A program made the position numbers and the translations under genes. The notes beneath the pieces were generated by a model, which made no database searches, was not told the DNA's origin, and saw only the letters and a program-made list of their open reading frames with translations. Shown here in pieces: positions 40,219 to 52,446 of a stretch of 64,000 nt of DNA (positions are counted from its first letter, which is position 1; every line of letters begins with the position of its first letter). The stretch is from Candidatus Pantoea edessiphila (GTDB lineage Bacteria; Pseudomonadota; Gammaproteobacteria; Enterobacterales; Enterobacteriaceae): NCBI RefSeq assembly GCF_002933315.1, contig NZ_PDKT01000005.1, forward strand, positions 1 to 64,000, written 5' to 3'.

Positions 40219-42084
40219 ATGATTTTTAACACTGCACAATATCCAACTTTATCGTTAATAAAGACAGCTAAAGAAATTCGTTATTTAAATATGGAAATGT
40301 TGATAATACTCTGTGGAGAATTACGTCAATATTTATTGAATACTGTAAGTCATTCTAGTGGACATCTTGCTTCAGGATTAGGGGTAATTGAATTAACAGT
40401 CGCATTACATTATGTATATAATACTCCTTTTGATTATTTAATATGGGATGTTGGTCATCAAGCTTATCCACATAAAATTTTAACTGGCAGGCGTGATCTT
40501 ATAAGTACAATTAGGCAAAGAAATGGTTTGCATGCTTTTCCATGTAGGGATGAAAGTGAATATGATGTTTTAACTGTAGGACATTCTTCTACATCTATTA
40601 GTGCTGGTATAGGTCTTGCTATAACTGAAAAATATAAAAGTGAAGGTCGTCATATTGTTTGTGTTATTGGTGATGGTGCGATTACATCTGGAATGGCATT
40701 TGAAGCTATGAATCATGCTGGTGATATTAAACCCGATATATTTGTTATTTTAAATGATAATGAGATGTCTATTTCTAAAAATGTAGGTGCCCTCAATAAT
40801 AGGCTAGCACAAATTTTATCTGGAAAAACTTATTCAAGAATTCGCGAAAGTAGTAAAAAAGTTTTAACTGGGATTCCTAGAATTAAAGGACTATTCAAAC
40901 GTACTGAAGAATACTTAAAAAGTATAACAGCATCAGGAGTACTATTTGAAGAATTAGGATTTAATTATATAGGACCTATTGATGGACATAATTTATTAAA
41001 TTTAATTAGTACATTAAACAATATGCGCAAATTAAAAGGTCCACAATTATTGCATGTTATTACAAAAAAAGGTAAAGGGTATGCTCCTGCTGAGGAAGAT
41101 CCAATTACCTGGCATGCTGTTCCTAAATTTGATCCAATAAGTGGTATATTTCCAAAAAAATTAGAAAATATACCTACCTATTCAAAAATTTTTGGAAATT
41201 GGTTATGCGAAATAGCATCTCAAGATCCTAAACTAATAGCAATAACACCCGCTATGAGTGAAGGTTCTGGTATGGTTAATTTTTCACACAAATATCCTAA
41301 ACAGTATTTTGATGTTGCAATTGCTGAACAACATGCAGTAACATTCGCTTCAGGAATTGCTATTGGTGGTTATAAACCAGTTGTAGCTATTTATTCTACT
41401 TTTTTACAACGTGCTTATGATCAAGTTATTCATGACATAGCCATTCAAAAATTACCTGTGCTTTTTGCTATTGATCGAGGAGGTATTGTAGGCGCTGATG
41501 GACAAACTCATCAAGGTGCTTTTGATATTGCTTTTTTACGTTGTATACCACATATGGTAATTATGACCCCAAGTGATGAAAATGAATGTCGTCAAATGCT
41601 TTATACAGGATATAAATATAATAAAGGTCCAAGTGCTGTAAGATATCCACGTGGACATGGTTGTGGAATACCACTAACTCCTTTAAAAAGGATACCTTTA
41701 GGTAAAGGTGTTATTAAAAGAAAAGGAAAAAAAATAGCAATTCTTAATTTTGGTCCGTTATTAGTAGAAGCTGTGCATGTTGCAGAAATCTTAAATACAA
41801 CCTTAATTGATATGAGATTTGTAAAACCATTAGATGAAGAACTTATATTTAAATTAGCAATGAATTATGAGGTATTAGTTACCCTAGAAGAAGGTTGTAT
41901 AAAAGGTGGTGCAGGAAGTGGAGTAAATGAATTTATAATGATTAAAAAATTGAAAATACCAGTTCTAAATATTGGATTACCAGATGAATTTATTCCTCAA
42001 GGTAACCAAGATGAAATTCGCAGAGACTATAAACTTGATTCTTACGGTATACAGTTTCAAATTAATGAATGGTTAAAAACATAA
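40219..42084 (+). CDS. dxs: 1-deoxy-D-xylulose-5-phosphate synthase
   Basis: Thiamine-diphosphate enzyme joining pyruvate and glyceraldehyde 3-phosphate to form DXP, precursor of isoprenoids and of the thiamine thiazole. 621 residues (E. coli 620), nearly collinear throughout. The TPP motif runs from [19 protein letters not shown] to [10 protein letters not shown]; catalytic histidines lie in [10 protein letters not shown] and in [20 protein letters not shown] is typical. Ends 13 bases from the convergent thiL. Confidence 0.98.
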   Translation: MIFNTAQYPTLSLIKTAKEIRYLNMEMLIILCGELRQYLLNTVSHSSGHLASGLGVIELTVALHYVYNTPFDYLIWDVGHQAYPHKILTGRRDLISTIRQRNGLHAFPCRDESEYDVLTVGHSSTSISAGIGLAITEKYKSEGRHIVCVIGDGAITSGMAFEAMNHAGDIKPDIFVILNDNEMSISKNVGALNNRLAQILSGKTYSRIRESSKKVLTGIPRIKGLFKRTEEYLKSITASGVLFEELGFNYIGPIDGHNLLNLISTLNNMRKLKGPQLLHVITKKGKGYAPAEEDPITWHAVPKFDPISGIFPKKLENIPTYSKIFGNWLCEIASQDPKLIAITPAMSEGSGMVNFSHKYPKQYFDVAIAEQHAVTFASGIAIGGYKPVVAIYSTFLQRAYDQVIHDIAIQKLPVLFAIDRGGIVGADGQTHQGAFDIAFLRCIPHMVIMTPSDENECRQMLYTGYKYNKGPSAVRYPRGHGCGIPLTPLKRIPLGKGVIKRKGKKIAILNFGPLLVEAVHVAEILNTTLIDMRFVKPLDEELIFKLAMNYEVLVTLEEGCIKGGAGSGVNEFIMIKKLKIPVLNIGLPDEFIPQGNQDEIRRDYKLDSYGIQFQINEWLKT

Positions 42085-42097
42085 TACCTGAATTTTA

Positions 42098-43087
42098 CTA
42101 TTTATTATGATTTTTTTGTTTAAAATGATCATAACCTTCATTACGAAATTTTAGGGGTTTGCCATTTTTAAAAAAAATTAAACCTTTTGATTTATGTACT
42201 ATCCTACCGATGCAGGTATAGGGTACATTGAAATTATTTAGTGCTATATTTAATTTTTCACAGTTTATCTCTGGTATAGTAAAACAAAGTTCGTAATCTT
42301 CTCCACCATTTAATGCCCAATATAAAATTTGATTGAATTCAAAATTTTCAATTAAATCAGAAGATAAAGGAATATTTTCTATATTAATATGAGCACCACA
42401 GTTACTGTGTTTTAATATATGACTCAAATCAGATATTAATCCATCTGAAATATCAATAGCTGATGATGCAATATAACGTAGTGCTTGTCCTTGTAAAATA
42501 CGAGGTATTGGTCTTAAATGACGTTTAATTAATGATTTATATACTTTATTGTTTTTTATTTTTATATGATTTTGTAATAACTTTAAACCAGCAGCACTAT
42601 CTCCTAAAGTACCAGTAACATAAATTAAGTCATTTAATTTTGCTCCTGAACGTTTTATTGCAAAACCTTTCGGTATATAACCATAAACATTAAAAGTTAA
42701 ACTTAATGGTCCACGATTAGTATCACCACCGATTAGTTGCATATTATAATAATCTAATAATTTAAAAAGATTATTACTAAAACTGAATAACCATGAATTA
42801 TTTAATTTAGGTAAAGTTATTGATAATGTAAGGCAAGTTGGATCAGCTCCCATTGCAGCTAAATCACTAATACTAACTGATAAAGCTTTATAAGCTAAAT
42901 CAGAGGGACGAATATTTTGTAAAAAATGCACATTAGCAATAAAAGTATCATTGCTAACTGCTAAAACGTGATTTTCTGGTAATGTTATTAATGCACAATC
43001 ATCACCAATACCTAAATCAATATAATTACATTGGTATCTTTTTTTATTAAAAAATTTATTTATTAAATCAAATTCACCCAAGCTCAT
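42098..43087 (-). CDS. thiL: Thiamine-monophosphate kinase
   Basis: Phosphorylates thiamine monophosphate to the active cofactor. Start placed at the ATG at 43085-43087 (MSLGEFDLINKFF), which aligns with E. coli and gives 329 residues (E. coli 325); an in-frame ATG 39 bases upstream lacks homology. GIGDDCALI, SDLAAMGADP, GGDTNRGPLS and SAIDISDGLISDL are the PurM/ThiL-type metal and nucleotide motifs. Downstream of nusB as in E. coli. pgpA, next in E. coli, is missing. Confidence 0.96.
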   Translation of the reverse strand: MSLGEFDLINKFFNKKRYQCNYIDLGIGDDCALITLPENHVLAVSNDTFIANVHFLQNIRPSDLAYKALSVSISDLAAMGADPTCLTLSITLPKLNNSWLFSFSNNLFKLLDYYNMQLIGGDTNRGPLSLTFNVYGYIPKGFAIKRSGAKLNDLIYVTGTLGDSAAGLKLLQNHIKIKNNKVYKSLIKRHLRPIPRILQGQALRYIASSAIDISDGLISDLSHILKHSNCGAHINIENIPLSSDLIENFEFNQILYWALNGGEDYELCFTIPEINCEKLNIALNNFNVPYTCIGRIVHKSKGLIFFKNGKPLKFRNEGYDHFKQKNHNK

Positions 43088-43135
43088 ATTTAATAAATCT
43101 CTTAAGAAACTAATAATTTTGAACAATGATATTTA

Positions 43136-43555
43136 TTATTTTTGGTGTAATCTAAATTGCAAAGCAGCTTTATCTAGTACTCCATTAATAAATTTATGAC
43201 TGTCTTGGGCTCCAAAAATTTTTGCTAATTCAATACCTTCATTAATAGCTACCTTATATGGCATATCATGACATTTACTAATTTCATATAAAGCAATACG
43301 CAAAATAGCTTTTTCAATATTACCTAATTTTTCTAATTGACGCGATAAATATGGTTTCATAAGTTGATCTAGATAAACGTTATTTGTTGCAACTCCCAAC
43401 AATAATTTATGAAAATAATTAATATCAACTCCAATAACATTTTGTTCTTTTAAAAAGTATAATTCAATATCAGATATATCATTATTAGATAATTGCCAAG
43501 AATAAATTGCTTGTACAGCACATTCACGAGCACGACGACGAGCGATAAAATTCAT
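43136..43555 (-). CDS. nusB: Transcription antitermination factor NusB
   Basis: All-helical RNA-binding protein that with NusE (S10) supports rRNA antitermination. 139 residues, as in E. coli. [18 protein letters not shown] at the N terminus and [17 protein letters not shown] near the C terminus are diagnostic. Lies between ribH and thiL as in E. coli, 19 bases after ribH. Confidence 0.97.
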   Translation of the reverse strand: MNFIARRRARECAVQAIYSWQLSNNDISDIELYFLKEQNVIGVDINYFHKLLLGVATNNVYLDQLMKPYLSRQLEKLGNIEKAILRIALYEISKCHDMPYKVAINEGIELAKIFGAQDSHKFINGVLDKAALQFRLHQK

Positions 43556-43574
43556 AATATATTTCCCTGAATTA

Positions 43575-44045
43575 TTAATTTTTTATGGCTTTTAATACAT
43601 TTATCATTTCAAGTGCTGCCAGGGCTGCTTCAGAGCCTTTATTACCATATTTCGTGCCGGATCTTTCAATAGCTTGCTCAATATTTTCAGTAGTTAATAC
43701 TCCAAAAGCAATCGGAATATTAGTATTTATTGAAATTTTAGCAATACTTAAACTGGTCTGATTAGCTATGTATTCAAAATGAGAAGTATTACCGCGAATA
43801 ATAGCACCTAAGGCAATTATTGCATCATATTTACCAGTTTTGCCTAATTCATATGATACTAAAGGTAATTCATAAGCACCTGGAACCCAAATAACAGTTA
43901 TATTATCATGATGTACTTGCCCAATACGCTTTAGAGATGATATTGCACCATTTAAAAGGTTATTAGTAATAAAATTATTAAAACGTGCAACAACAATAGC
44001 AACATTAGCATCAGTGGCTATAATAGTAGCGTCAATTACTTTCAT
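43575..44045 (-). CDS. ribH: 6,7-dimethyl-8-ribityllumazine synthase
   Basis: Penultimate step of riboflavin synthesis (called ribE in E. coli). 156 residues. [36 protein letters not shown] and [24 protein letters not shown] segments show the substrate and phosphate sites. Downstream of ribD with an 79-base gap. The E. coli order ribD-ribE-nusB-thiL is kept, only nrdR is gone from the front. Confidence 0.97.
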   Translation of the reverse strand: MKVIDATIIATDANVAIVVARFNNFITNNLLNGAISSLKRIGQVHHDNITVIWVPGAYELPLVSYELGKTGKYDAIIALGAIIRGNTSHFEYIANQTSLSIAKISINTNIPIAFGVLTTENIEQAIERSGTKYGNKGSEAALAALEMINVLKAIKN

Positions 44046-44124
44046 ATTGATTCTCTTTATTATTATTTTGAAAAATATAATTTTTATTTAAATTAATTAA
44101 TAATTTATTCTGAATATAAATTTT

Positions 44125-45234
44125 TTATTTTTTTGGCACTAAAGTTAAACGTATATCGTTCCCAATTTTTTTAATATTAGTAAATAAAAAAACGGGTGCA
44201 TCATTTAAATTACTTAAACCTGGTATTTTACATAAATGTATACTGTCATTTCCTAGTATCTTTGGAGCAACGTATATAATTAATTCATCTATAAGATTTT
44301 CCTTGATTAATGCACCAAAAAATGTTGCACCTGCTTCAACTAATACATTATTCATTTGATTTTTACCAAGTAATAATAGCATTTGCGATAAATTAATTTT
44401 TTGATTACAAATTGGTAATATTATTTGAATTACATTATCTGGCCAAACATTATCATCATAACTTTGTCTTATCAACCAAGTTTTACCTGGTTGATTAATT
44501 ATTTTATGTTGAGGTGTTATTTGATTTCTTCTATCCATAATGACTCTTATAGGTTGATGTAAAGATTTTTTACTCGAACTTGATATAAAGTTATTTTTTT
44601 CTAAACTTGACCAACGAACCATAAGAGAAGGATTATCAGATAAAACTGTAGTACTGGTAGTAATTATAGCGGAGTTTCGTGCTCGATAGCGCTGAACATC
44701 ATTTCTTGCATTTATTGAAGTAATCCATTTACTTTCACCATTACGCATGGCAATACAACCGTCTAAAGAGGCAGCAAGTTTGAATTGCAACCATGGCAAT
44801 CCAGTAGACATTCTTTTAAAGAATCCACAATTTATTTTTTTACTTTCTTTCATCATTATGCCATGACTAACTTCAATACCAGCTTCATGAAGTATACGTA
44901 AACCTTTTCCTGATATTTTTGGATTAGGATCCTTTGAACCAACTACAACTCGATTTACTCCAGCATTAATTAATGCCGTACAACAAGGTGGTGTTAAACC
45001 ATAATGACTACAAGGTTCTAAAGTGACATAAACAGTAGAACCTTTAGCTTTATTACCAGAGGCATTTAATGCATTTATTTCTGCATGATTTTCTCCGATT
45101 TTTTCATGCCATCCTTCACCTACTATATTACCATCAAGTACGATCACACAACCTACATTTGGATTAGGAGAAGTACTAAAACCTCCTCTTTTTGCTAATT
45201 TTAAAGCACGTGCCATATACATTTTATCTATCAC
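44125..45234 (-). CDS. ribD: Bifunctional riboflavin deaminase/reductase
   Basis: Deaminates and reduces the pyrimidine intermediate of riboflavin synthesis. 369 residues (E. coli 367). The N-terminal CDA-fold deaminase has HAEINAL (zinc His and catalytic Glu) and the PCSHYGLTPPC cysteine pair; the C-terminal reductase domain starts near 145 with LAASLDGCIA. Both domains look intact. In E. coli nrdR lies upstream; here a 377-base empty gap follows. Confidence 0.97.
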   Translation of the reverse strand: MIDKMYMARALKLAKRGGFSTSPNPNVGCVIVLDGNIVGEGWHEKIGENHAEINALNASGNKAKGSTVYVTLEPCSHYGLTPPCCTALINAGVNRVVVGSKDPNPKISGKGLRILHEAGIEVSHGIMMKESKKINCGFFKRMSTGLPWLQFKLAASLDGCIAMRNGESKWITSINARNDVQRYRARNSAIITTSTTVLSDNPSLMVRWSSLEKNNFISSSSKKSLHQPIRVIMDRRNQITPQHKIINQPGKTWLIRQSYDDNVWPDNVIQIILPICNQKINLSQMLLLLGKNQMNNVLVEAGATFFGALIKENLIDELIIYVAPKILGNDSIHLCKIPGLSNLNDAPVFLFTNIKKIGNDIRLTLVPKK

Positions 45235-45611
45235 AACTTATCCCTACACAATAGTAATTTATTTTTTCAATTAAAAATATATATAATACATAAAAAACTA
45301 TTTTATCTATCATAGTGGTTTTTTCTTTAAAAATTCAATAATAGTTTATTATTGTTACTAATTAATAGATTACATGTGCTTTTAAAAAGTATTAAAATAT
45401 TATTATTTACTTTAATAATGACTAACATTTATTAAACACAAAAACTAATTACTTTAATATTTATTTAAAAAAAATATGTGATATATTTTTTTAAATTAAA
45501 TCAACATATTTTAATACCAATAACAATATGAAATATATTTAATAAAGTTTTTTGTATTTAATAAGGATATTTCAGTTGACTAAAAAAAGAAAAAGTTAAT
45601 TACCTACCCTT
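45235..45611. other. Intergenic region, secF end to ribD start
   Basis: 377 AT-rich bases. E. coli has yajD, tsx, yajI and nrdR here; none can be read. A very short imperfect inverted repeat just after the secF stop (TACCT with AGGTA near 45601-45621) is too weak to call a terminator. Confidence 0.55.
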
Positions 45612-46529
45612 TTAATGAGGTATCTTGTTATTTTTTATTAATGCTAAAGATAAAGCAATATAAACTGAAGAAATAGTACCAATTATTATTCCAATTAACA
45701 TAGTTAACGAAAAACCTTTTAACAATACACCACCAAAAATCAATAGAATTGATACCATCATTAAAGTAACAAAAGAAGTCATTAGTGTACGATTTAATAC
45801 TTGAGTTAAAGAAACATTAATAATATCATAATATGATGATATTTGATTCTTCTTGAAATTTTCTCGTATACGATCAAAAATAATTATTTTGTCGTTTAAT
45901 GAATAACCTATAACAGACATTAATGATGCAATAATAGTTAAATCTATTTCTATATGAAATAAAGATAAAAATGCACAAGTAATAATAATATCGCTTAATA
46001 AAGCAAATACTATTCCAAATGAAATATACCATTCAAATCTAAGACCAATATATAAAAATACAATTATTAATGCAGATACAATTGCTATCGATCCGTTTTT
46101 AATTAAATCAATACCTATACTAGGACCGACATAATCAACACGATTAATTTTTATTTTTTGTTTTATATCTTTATTAATAAATGAAATTAATTTACTACGT
46201 AATTTATCAATATTTATAGAATCAAATGATGATTTAATTTTTATCATTATATTATTAGTTTTGTCTAAATTCTGCACTATTGGTGATTTAAAACCAAATT
46301 TCATCAAATTAGTACGTAACATATCAATATTAATTGATTTTTTAAAATTAATTTCAATTACTGTTCCTCCAGTAAAATCAATACTCCAATTAAATTGGAA
46401 AACAAATATCACCAAAACAGAAGATATTATTAATACACCTAGTATCGAAGATACTAATTTATTCCAACGCATAAAATCAATTACTTTATGTTTAGTATTT
46501 AATTGATCAATATTATTAATTGATAACAC
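45612..46529 (-). CDS. secF: Protein translocase subunit SecF
   Basis: Six-helix inner-membrane partner of SecD that uses the proton gradient to complete export. 305 residues (E. coli 323; the C-terminal tail is shorter). The start is GTG at 46527-46529 with AGGAT 8 bases before. DFTGGTVIEI, YVGPSIGIDL and SLMSVIGYSLND are typical SecF motifs. It follows secD by 11 bases. Confidence 0.96.
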   Translation of the reverse strand: MLSINNIDQLNTKHKVIDFMRWNKLVSSILGVLIISSVLVIFVFQFNWSIDFTGGTVIEINFKKSINIDMLRTNLMKFGFKSPIVQNLDKTNNIMIKIKSSFDSINIDKLRSKLISFINKDIKQKIKINRVDYVGPSIGIDLIKNGSIAIVSALIIVFLYIGLRFEWYISFGIVFALLSDIIITCAFLSLFHIEIDLTIIASLMSVIGYSLNDKIIIFDRIRENFKKNQISSYYDIINVSLTQVLNRTLMTSFVTLMMVSILLIFGGVLLKGFSLTMLIGIIIGTISSVYIALSLALIKNNKIPH

Positions 46530-46540
46530 AAGTTATAATC

Positions 46541-48385
46541 CTATATGGATAATTTTGTAATATTTCTATTACCGTATATTAAATTTACAATAGCTTTAGT
46601 AATTAAAATTGCAGTAAACATTGATGTTAATATACCTATTATAGTCATAATAGCAAATCCTCTAATAAAACCAGTGCCAAATGCATAAAGAATAATAGAT
46701 TTAATTAAAGTAGTTATATTAGAGTCTATTATGCTTGATAAAGCATGTTTGTAACCTTTATTAATTGCTTTTTGAATAGAGCATCCATTATAAATTTCTT
46801 CTTTAATGCGTTCATTAATTAAAATATTAGAATCTATGGATACTGCTAAAGTTAATACAATACCAGCAATACCTGACATTGTAAGTGTTATACCTGGCAA
46901 AATTGAAATAATACCAATAATAATTATTAAATTTATTAGTAATGCACTAATAGAAATTAAACCAAATTTTTTGTAAAAAAATACCATAAAAAAAACGCAA
47001 GACAATAAACCACATACACATGCCTTTAATCCTCTTACAATATTTTGTTTACCCACAGCCGGACCAACAGTACGTTCTTCTATAATATGAATTGGAGCAA
47101 CTAAAGCTCCTGCACGAAGTAACATTGAAAGTTGTCGTGCATTAGTTATATTTTTGATTCCAGTTATACGAAAATTATTACTTAATTGAGATCCAATATT
47201 AGCAACATTAATTACTTCTTCATTTTTTATTAAAACAGCATGACCTTGAGAATCTTTTTTACCGCTGTCTTTATATTCTATAAACAAAGTTGCAATTAAT
47301 TTACCAAGATTATTTTTAGTAAAACTAGCAATTATATCTCCACCTATACTATCTAATGTAATATCTACTTCAGGATTACTATATTCATCTATATTTACAT
47401 TTGAATATGTAATATGATCTCCTGTCAATATAACTTCTTTATTTAATACAATTGGTTGACCATTAGTCATATATTTAATTTCAGAATCAAACGGTATAAT
47501 TTTTTTTGATATTAGTGCTGAATTAATATCAGTATTTACTAAACGAAATTCTAATGTTGCTGTTGCTCCTATAAGTCCTTTAGCATGAGCTATATTTTGA
47601 ATACCAGGCAAGTTAATTAAAATATATTCAGATCCTTGACGTTGAACTGAAGATTCAGATATACCAAGTTGATTTATTCTATTACGTAAAATAGCAATGT
47701 TTTGTTCAATTACTCGTTTTTTTAATTGATTAATATAGGGTAAATTTATAGTTACAATAAGACTATGATCATTAATTTCTATTAATAAATTTTTATGAAT
47801 TGATCTTAAGTAAACCAAAGCGTTATTAAGATCTTGAAAGTTATTAAAATTAATTTTTACACTATACATTTTATTACTGTATATTTTAGTGTAAGGTATA
47901 TTTCTTTTAATCAAATCATTACGTATATTATTAATATTTTGGTGTTGAATTTTTTTTAATAAATTATGTATATCAGCTTCAATTAAAAATTGAACTCCAC
48001 CACGTAAATCAAAACCTAGTTTAATCGGACTAGCTGCAATAACATTTAACCAATTTGGTGTTGCTGGAACTAAATTAAGAGCTACAATATACTTTTTGCT
48101 AATTTTTTTAGCAATAGTATCATGTGCTAAAAGCTGAGTATCTATATTGTTAAAAAGTGCTGTAATAATTCCATTTTTTGTTGAAATAGATTTATATTTG
48201 ATATTATTTTGTTTTAGTAATTTTTTTATAGTATAAAAAATTTTTTGGTTATTAAAATCATTATTTTTGCTGATAATTTGCACAGCAGGGTCTTCACCAT
48301 ATAGATTTGGAATTGCATATAGTGCGCTTATAATAACAATAAGCGATAAAAGGACGTATTTCCACATTGGATAGCGATTTAACAC
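46541..48385 (-). CDS. secD: Protein translocase subunit SecD
   Basis: Inner-membrane protein with large periplasmic P1 domain that helps pull exported proteins through. The start is placed at GTG 48383-48385 (VLNRYPMWKY), 9 bases after AAGAG and matching the E. coli N terminus; a GTG 9 bases upstream directly abuts the SD and is unlikely. 614 residues (E. coli 615). FDLRGGVQFLIE, the central LPGIQNIAHAK region and SIDSNILINERIKEE in the membrane domain are diagnostic. yajC-secD-secF operon. Confidence 0.96.
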   Translation of the reverse strand: MLNRYPMWKYVLLSLIVIISALYAIPNLYGEDPAVQIISKNNDFNNQKIFYTIKKLLKQNNIKYKSISTKNGIITALFNNIDTQLLAHDTIAKKISKKYIVALNLVPATPNWLNVIAASPIKLGFDLRGGVQFLIEADIHNLLKKIQHQNINNIRNDLIKRNIPYTKIYSNKMYSVKINFNNFQDLNNALVYLRSIHKNLLIEINDHSLIVTINLPYINQLKKRVIEQNIAILRNRINQLGISESSVQRQGSEYILINLPGIQNIAHAKGLIGATATLEFRLVNTDINSALISKKIIPFDSEIKYMTNGQPIVLNKEVILTGDHITYSNVNIDEYSNPEVDITLDSIGGDIIASFTKNNLGKLIATLFIEYKDSGKKDSQGHAVLIKNEEVINVANIGSQLSNNFRITGIKNITNARQLSMLLRAGALVAPIHIIEERTVGPAVGKQNIVRGLKACVCGLLSCVFFMVFFYKKFGLISISALLINLIIIIGIISILPGITLTMSGIAGIVLTLAVSIDSNILINERIKEEIYNGCSIQKAINKGYKHALSSIIDSNITTLIKSIILYAFGTGFIRGFAIMTIIGILTSMFTAILITKAIVNLIYGNRNITKLSI

Positions 48386-48404
48386 AATGATCACTCTTAA
48401 AAAA

Positions 48405-48737
48405 TTACAGTTTTTTTATAGTACCTTTTGGTAAAATAGATGATATAAAATCACTTTTAATAATTACTTCAGTAGTTTCATTCAATGCAATAGTAATATA
48501 GCCAATTTTTGTTATTTTTGTTACTAAACCAACTAAACCACTGTTAGTAATTATTTCATCTCCCTTAGAAATAGAGTCTACCAATTTTTTATGTTCATTT
48601 ATACGTTGCTGTTGAGGACGTAATATCATGAAATAAATAATTATGCTAAATGTTATTAACATAATTATTAAAGAATAATAATTTTTCTGGATAGTTGTTC
48701 CTGATGCAGCAAATACATCAGAAATAAAAAAATTCAT
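48405..48737 (-). CDS. yajC: Sec translocon accessory protein YajC
   Basis: Single-span inner-membrane protein of the SecDF-YajC complex, 110 residues as in E. coli. The membrane helix lies about 19-39, followed by ILRPQQQRINEHKKLVDSISKGDEI, the family hallmark. GAGG stands before the ATG. Between tgt and secD as in E. coli. Confidence 0.95.
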   Translation of the reverse strand: MNFFISDVFAASGTTIQKNYYSLIIMLITFSIIIYFMILRPQQQRINEHKKLVDSISKGDEIITNSGLVGLVTKITKIGYITIALNETTEVIIKSDFISSILPKGTIKKL

Positions 48738-48783
48738 TAAATATGCCTCACTTAAAAATAATTATATTTTTAACCATTATTTC

Positions 48784-49911
<1,128 letters not shown>

Positions 49912-49927
49912 TTAGATTCCCTTGATT

Positions 49928-49972
49928 AAAAACATATAAACTGAATAACATAGCTATTATTCAGTTTATATG
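49928..49972 (-). terminator. Strong hairpin with T-tract at the queA stop, before tgt
   Basis: A perfect 16-bp stem (49933-49948 with 49957-49972, loop 8 bases) overlaps the queA stop codon and on the minus strand is followed directly by TTTTT. It has the layout of an intrinsic terminator although mostly AT. Because tgt lies only 28 bases beyond it, it could be a partial terminator or a processing site within the queA-tgt transcript. Confidence 0.65.
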
Positions 49973-51039
49973 CCAGATATTTCTTTTGGTGCATTAGGAT
50001 TTTTAGTAACAAACATTGCATCACCATAACTCAAAAAACTATATTTTTCAGCAATAGCAATTTGATATGCTCTCATAGTATGATGATAACCACCAAAAGC
50101 ACACACTAACATAATCAAAGTTGATTTAGGTGTATGAAAATTGGTTATCATTGCATCTGTAATTTTATATTTATAACCAGGATAGATAAAAATATTTGTA
50201 TAGTCAAAAAATGGTGAAATTATTTTTTGTTTATTTGTTTTAGCTGCACTTTCAAGAGAACGAACAGATGTAGTACCTACTGCTATAACTTTTTTACCAT
50301 TGTTTTTACAATTTATTACTGCATTTACTACTTTTTCTGAAACTTCTACATATTCAGGATGCATATAATGATCTGCAATTTTTTCAACGTGAATTGGTTG
50401 AAAAGTACCAGAACCAATATGTAACGTGACAAAAGCTATATCCACACCTTTTTTTCTTAATTTATGTAATAAAAAATTATCAAAATGCAATCCAGCAGTT
50501 GGAGCAGCTATAGCACCAGGACAAGTCCCATAAACAGTCTGATATAACTTAACATCAATATCATCATCTAATCGATTAATATAAGGTGGTAAAGGAACAT
50601 GACCAATATCATTAATTATATCTATTATATTACGATTATCCTCAAAAATAATTTTGAAAAATTTATTATGACGCATTATCAGTATTGCCTTTACATCTCT
50701 ATTATCTCCTAACTGCAGTTCAGTACCTGGTTTTATTTCTTTTGATGATCGCACATGAGCTAAGACGCAATTACTATTTAGTATTCTTTCTATTAATAAT
50801 TCAACTTTTCCTCCAGTTAACTTTTTATGACCAAATATACGAGCTGGAATAACACGAGTATTATTTAAAACTAATAAATCTCCTTTTTGAATATTATCTA
50901 ATATATTACTAAATACACCATGAGTTACAGAACCACTCAACCCATTAAGAAATAATAATTTGCAATTTCTACGTTTTTTAAGGGGAAAATGAGCAATTAA
51001 AGATTTAGGCAATTCAAAATTAAAATTATTTACAAACAT
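49966..51039 (-). CDS. queA: S-adenosylmethionine:tRNA ribosyltransferase-isomerase
   Basis: Transfers and isomerises the ribosyl part of SAM onto preQ1 in tRNA, forming epoxyqueuosine. 357 residues (E. coli 356). [38 protein letters not shown] and [10 protein letters not shown] are diagnostic. First of the queA-tgt-yajC-secD-secF block, as in E. coli. Epoxyqueuosine reduction (queG/queH) must be encoded elsewhere. Confidence 0.97.
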   Translation of the reverse strand: MFVNNFNFELPKSLIAHFPLKKRRNCKLLFLNGLSGSVTHGVFSNILDNIQKGDLLVLNNTRVIPARIFGHKKLTGGKVELLIERILNSNCVLAHVRSSKEIKPGTELQLGDNRDVKAILIMRHNKFFKIIFEDNRNIIDIINDIGHVPLPPYINRLDDDIDVKLYQTVYGTCPGAIAAPTAGLHFDNFLLHKLRKKGVDIAFVTLHIGSGTFQPIHVEKIADHYMHPEYVEVSEKVVNAVINCKNNGKKVIAVGTTSVRSLESAAKTNKQKIISPFFDYTNIFIYPGYKYKITDAMITNFHTPKSTLIMLVCAFGGYHHTMRAYQIAIAEKYSFLSYGDAMFVTKNPNAPKEISGI

Positions 51040-51123
51040 AAAAATATTGTACTCAATAAATCAAATTATTTCAAATATTGTCTTAATTGGAATATGTTGT
51101 ATTAATTACAGATAATAATGTAT

Positions 51124-52446
51124 TTATCTATAACCTTTCACTCGATCTACCACAGCAGAAACAATTAATATTATAATTACTGGAAATAACCATGGAATTT
51201 CATTAAATAATGTTAAATGAACAAATGTATTTATTTTGTTTTTTAAATAACCAAAATTTATAGCATCTAAGATACTAAACACTAAACTAATGAATATAGT
51301 TGGTATGAAAACCCTTGAATTTTTGTACCACCAATTTGTAGTAAAACTTAATATTACTAATATAATACATGGTGGATAAATTATAGTTAATATTGGCATA
51401 GAGAATTTTATTAAAATATTTAAACCAAGATTAGATACTAACATTGAAAATATACTTAATATACAAACTAAATACTTATAAGATAATCCAAGATATTTTG
51501 CAAAAAAATCAGCCCATGCACAAGTCAAACCTACTGCTGTAACTATGCAAGCAATAAAAATTAATATAGCAAGAAATAAAGTACCCATATGTCCGAAAGT
51601 ATTATGAACATAAATATTTAAAATACTTGCACCATCTAAGTTTTGATTTGATATTTTGCCAATATTATAACCTAACTTGAAGAGACCTAAATAAACTATT
51701 ATTAAACCAATACTAGCAATGAATCCTGACATAGTAGCATAACGTATTATTAATTTATGTGCCTGTATACCACGAGCTTTAATTGTATTAATAATAACAA
51801 CACCAAATACTAATGCACCCAATGTATCCATAGTCAAATAACCATTAATAAATCCACTACAAAAAGCAGATGTCTGGTAATCTTTAGTTGCTAAAACCAA
51901 TAAATTACCTTCTATTGGCCAAATTATTACTGAAATACTGAGTAAAATTAATGCTATTATTTTTACCGGTGCAAGAAAATAACCAATAACATCTAATAAT
52001 TTACTTGGATATAAAGAAAGTAGTGTAACAAATACAAAGTAAATTAAACTATATAACAACAATGCAATATTACTATTAGTAGAAATTAGCGGTATAATAC
52101 CAACTTCAAAAGAAATAGTTGCAGTACGTGGTATAGCAAACATAGGACCAATTAATAAATAACATATAATTGTTAAAATCAATCCTGCTATTTTACCTAT
52201 TGGAGCACTGATTGTTTCAATGCCTCCACCTGCTCTTGCTAAAGCAACTATAGTACAAATTGGTAACCCAACTGAGGTAATTAAAAAACCAACAGCAGCT
52301 ATCCAAATATAATCACCAGATTGCATACCAACTACAGGAGGAAATACTATATTACCTGCACCAACAAATAGTGCAAATGTCATAAAACCTAAAGCTATAA
52401 TATCTTTAAAAGATAAGCGATGTATCATAAAATTTTTATTTATCAA
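51124..52446 (-). CDS. brnQ: Branched-chain amino acid transporter BrnQ (LIVCS family)
   Basis: Inner-membrane cation-coupled carrier for leucine, isoleucine and valine. 440 residues (E. coli 439), about twelve helices. FMTFALFVGAGNIVFPP, GLPICTIVALARAGGG and FAIPRTATISFEVG are characteristic. E. coli also has brnQ at the outer end of the queA block. Retention suggests uptake of branched-chain amino acids or keto-balance with the host (inference). Confidence 0.94.
   Translation of the reverse strand: MINKNFMIHRLSFKDIIALGFMTFALFVGAGNIVFPPVVGMQSGDYIWIAAVGFLITSVGLPICTIVALARAGGGIETISAPIGKIAGLILTIICYLLIGPMFAIPRTATISFEVGIIPLISTNSNIALLLYSLIYFVFVTLLSLYPSKLLDVIGYFLAPVKIIALILLSISVIIWPIEGNLLVLATKDYQTSAFCSGFINGYLTMDTLGALVFGVVIINTIKARGIQAHKLIIRYATMSGFIASIGLIIVYLGLFKLGYNIGKISNQNLDGASILNIYVHNTFGHMGTLFLAILIFIACIVTAVGLTCAWADFFAKYLGLSYKYLVCILSIFSMLVSNLGLNILIKFSMPILTIIYPPCIILVILSFTTNWWYKNSRVFIPTIFISLVFSILDAINFGYLKNKINTFVHLTLFNEIPWLFPVIIILIVSAVVDRVKGYR

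Noticed and set aside
45601..45621. Hairpin after secF as a terminator
   Set aside because: Only a 5-bp stem with a large loop; indistinguishable from chance.
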